In this document: positions 63,003 to 64,000 of the stretch, in pieces
How the letters are laid out: every line of letters starts with the position of its first letter
How positions within the stretch are numbered: the first letter of the stretch is position 1
Source: Martelella alba
GTDB taxonomy: Bacteria; Pseudomonadota; Gammaproteobacteria; Enterobacterales; Enterobacteriaceae
Reading direction: 5' to 3'
Assembly: GCF_005217455.1 (NCBI RefSeq)
Contig: NZ_SZPQ01000031.1
Span: forward strand, 1-64,000
Length of the DNA: 64,000 nt
Made by a program: the position numbers and the translations under genes
The notes under the pieces: model-generated
What the model was told of the DNA's origin: nothing
Seen by the model: only the letters and a program-made list of their open reading frames with translations
Databases searched by the model: none

Positions 63003-63120
63003 CAATAGTTTATGTTGCACTGCGGCTGCACATGCGCGAGTCCCCAGGAGCATAGACCACTATGTGACTGGTGTGGGCAAACGCAGCCAACAAAGAGGCA
63101 ACACGAAGTATGACGAGTGT
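63003..63120 (+). repeat. Intergenic MITE-like repeat, near full-length copy (copy H)
   Basis: The centre and right end are well kept: GTCCCCAGGAGCATAGACCA, TATGTGACTGG, CGCAGCCAACAAAGAGGCAA and GAAGTATGACGAGTGT. The left end (TTTATGTTGCACTGCGG) has drifted. Confidence 0.65.
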
Positions 63121-63182
63121 AGAAGCTATTAGCGGTACGAGTAAGTACCAATCGCAAACCAATCACATTTATAGAATAAAAA

Positions 63183-64000
63183 ATGACCTCTTCAAAATGG
63201 TATGTTGCCGTGATAAGTGTTGCCGCCTTACTGGCAGGCTGTTTATCGAACGAAAAGAAAAAAAATGCCGTTAAATTCCCCCAAGAAACCGTCGATAAAA
63301 AAAAACCATCTGTTATGGAAAATAGCGAAACGGCTTTTGAACCTTATCGACCAGTTTCCGCCCACCAGGCACAACGGGCTAATTCAGCAAGTGTCGAGGA
63401 TATATCCCAGGCGAATCTCTCATCCTCTACGGCTTTATCCAATGGCAAGGGTTCGGCGACCATCACCGTGCCTGATTTGCAAAAAACGTTCTCTCGTTCT
63501 TCTTTCGATATTCTTTTGCCCTTGCAAGATAGTGAAAATAGGTTTTTATTCAATCAACTCGGCGCCAGGCGTTTTGATGGACGAAATATTGTGAACCTCG
63601 GCATCGGCCAGCGCCATTTTCATCAGGACTGGATGTTGGGTTACAACTCTTTCTATGACTTGCAGGTTTCCCGCAATCATCATCAGCGACTGGGGTTAGG
63701 CCTGGAATTATGGCACCGTAATCTTAAGTTGACCGCTAACGGCTATTTACGGCTCTCTGGATGGAAAAGCGCTTATCTACACAACGGATACGAAGAGCGA
63801 GTGGCGAATGGCTTCGATATCAATCTGGATGCCTATCTGCCGGAACACCCGCAATTAGGCGGCCGGGTCAAATATGAACAATACCGGGGCGGCGAAGTGG
63901 CCCCGACCAATAAAGATGAACATTTCAAAAACCCTTCGGCTCTTACGGTGGGGTTGACATACAATCCCATCCCCCTGTTAACCTTTGGTCTGGACCGCTC
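63183..64000 (+). CDS. Intimin/invasin-type inverse autotransporter, N-terminal part (runs off the window)
   Basis: An open frame of 272 codons starts MTSSKWYVAVISVAALLAGC and continues to the window end. LAGC is a lipobox, so the N-terminus may be lipid-modified. After a lysine-rich linker of about 90 residues, the inverse-autotransporter beta-barrel domain begins (SSFDILLPLQDSENRFLFNQ; GRNIVNLGIGQRHF; GYNSFYDLQVSRNHHQRLGL; TANGYLRLSGWK; ERVANGFDINLDAYLPEHP; LGGRVKYEQYRGGEV). This barrel anchors intimin, invasin and YchO-like proteins in the outer membrane and exports a C-terminal adhesin. No LysM domain is seen. No clear ribosome-binding site precedes the ATG. The passenger, if any, lies outside the window. 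Confidence 0.85.
   Translation, partial: MTSSKWYVAVISVAALLAGCLSNEKKKNAVKFPQETVDKKKPSVMENSETAFEPYRPVSAHQAQRANSASVEDISQANLSSSTALSNGKGSATITVPDLQKTFSRSSFDILLPLQDSENRFLFNQLGARRFDGRNIVNLGIGQRHFHQDWMLGYNSFYDLQVSRNHHQRLGLGLELWHRNLKLTANGYLRLSGWKSAYLHNGYEERVANGFDINLDAYLPEHPQLGGRVKYEQYRGGEVAPTNKDEHFKNPSALTVGLTYNPIPLLTFGLDR

Larger units (their letters stand above)
62243..63182. other. AT-rich, repeat-bearing gap before the inverse autotransporter gene
   Basis: About 940 bases with two repeat copies and a perfect 9-bp inverted repeat (GTTATCTTT/AAAGATAAC, 62943-62966). A second, longer degenerate repeat-like unit may span about 62482-62716 (starts TTGAATAATTCACG, ends GGTAATATGAAGTAT). No credible gene; a 42-codon frame near 62724 has no support. 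Confidence 0.5.

Noticed and set aside
1-64000. CRISPR array, tRNA, rRNA, prophage or transposase
   Set aside because: No regularly spaced direct repeats, cloverleaf-like sequences, ribosomal RNA segments, phage genes or transposase motifs were seen on reading both strands.

Overview
The window is chromosomal DNA of a gammaproteobacterium of the order Enterobacterales. The core genes (gmk-rpoZ-spoT-recG, xanP, yicH, typA, glnA-glnL-glnG, hemN, yihI, engB, spf, polA, dsbA, srkA, yihD, mobA-mobB) match Escherichia coli relatives almost residue for residue as I remember them, and several keep the E. coli gene order. Base composition is moderately GC-rich, with AT-rich accessory islands. A family of about 125-bp imperfectly palindromic intergenic repeats of a type seen in Pectobacterium, Serratia and Sodalis relatives, plus the loss of several E. 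coli neighbours (trmH, gltS, ligB, yihF, yihG), suggests the Pectobacteriaceae or a Sodalis-like lineage. That placement is inference.

Region 1 (1-8.9 kb): the 3' end of an unknown gene, a GntR/FCD regulator, then a compact O-polysaccharide locus. It has a Wzm/Wzt ABC exporter, two glycosyltransferases and all four dTDP-L-rhamnose genes (rfbB, rfbD, rfbC, rfbA), so a rhamnose-containing surface glycan is likely. Region 2 (8.9-12.9 kb): repeat-rich DNA, an orphan outer-membrane beta-barrel protein of the phenol-degradation MetA type, an orphan type III polyketide synthase resembling PhlD, and elaA. Region 3 (13.0-27.2 kb): an apparent uptake and hydrolysis module. It contains two paralogous CocE/S15-type hydrolases, a nitrilase-superfamily amidohydrolase, a GlxA-type AraC regulator, an MFS exporter, a complete peptide-type ABC importer with a Tat-like binding protein, and a MarR regulator. 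This is the best candidate for an undescribed system.

Region 4 (27.7-36.5 kb): gmk-rpoZ-spoT-recG, xanP and yicH, with trmH missing and a strong hairpin in its place. A palindromic PurR-type operator precedes xanP. Region 5 (36.5-46.5 kb): fabY(yiiD)-dtd-yihY-yihX, then a deoxyribose catabolic cassette (deoX-deoP-deoK divergent from deoC-deoQ) with CRP-like and repressor-like sites, then typA. Region 6 (46.5-62.3 kb): the nitrogen-regulation operon glnA-glnL-glnG with sigma-54 and NtrC sites, a short yshB homologue, hemN, yihI, engB, the Spot 42 sRNA (spf), polA, dsbA, srkA, yihD and mobA-mobB. Region 7 (62.3-64.0 kb): AT-rich, repeat-bearing DNA leading into the 5' part of an intimin/invasin-type inverse autotransporter that runs off the window.

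No tRNA, rRNA, transposase, prophage or CRISPR array was seen. Gene names rest on remembered family sequences, not on a database search.
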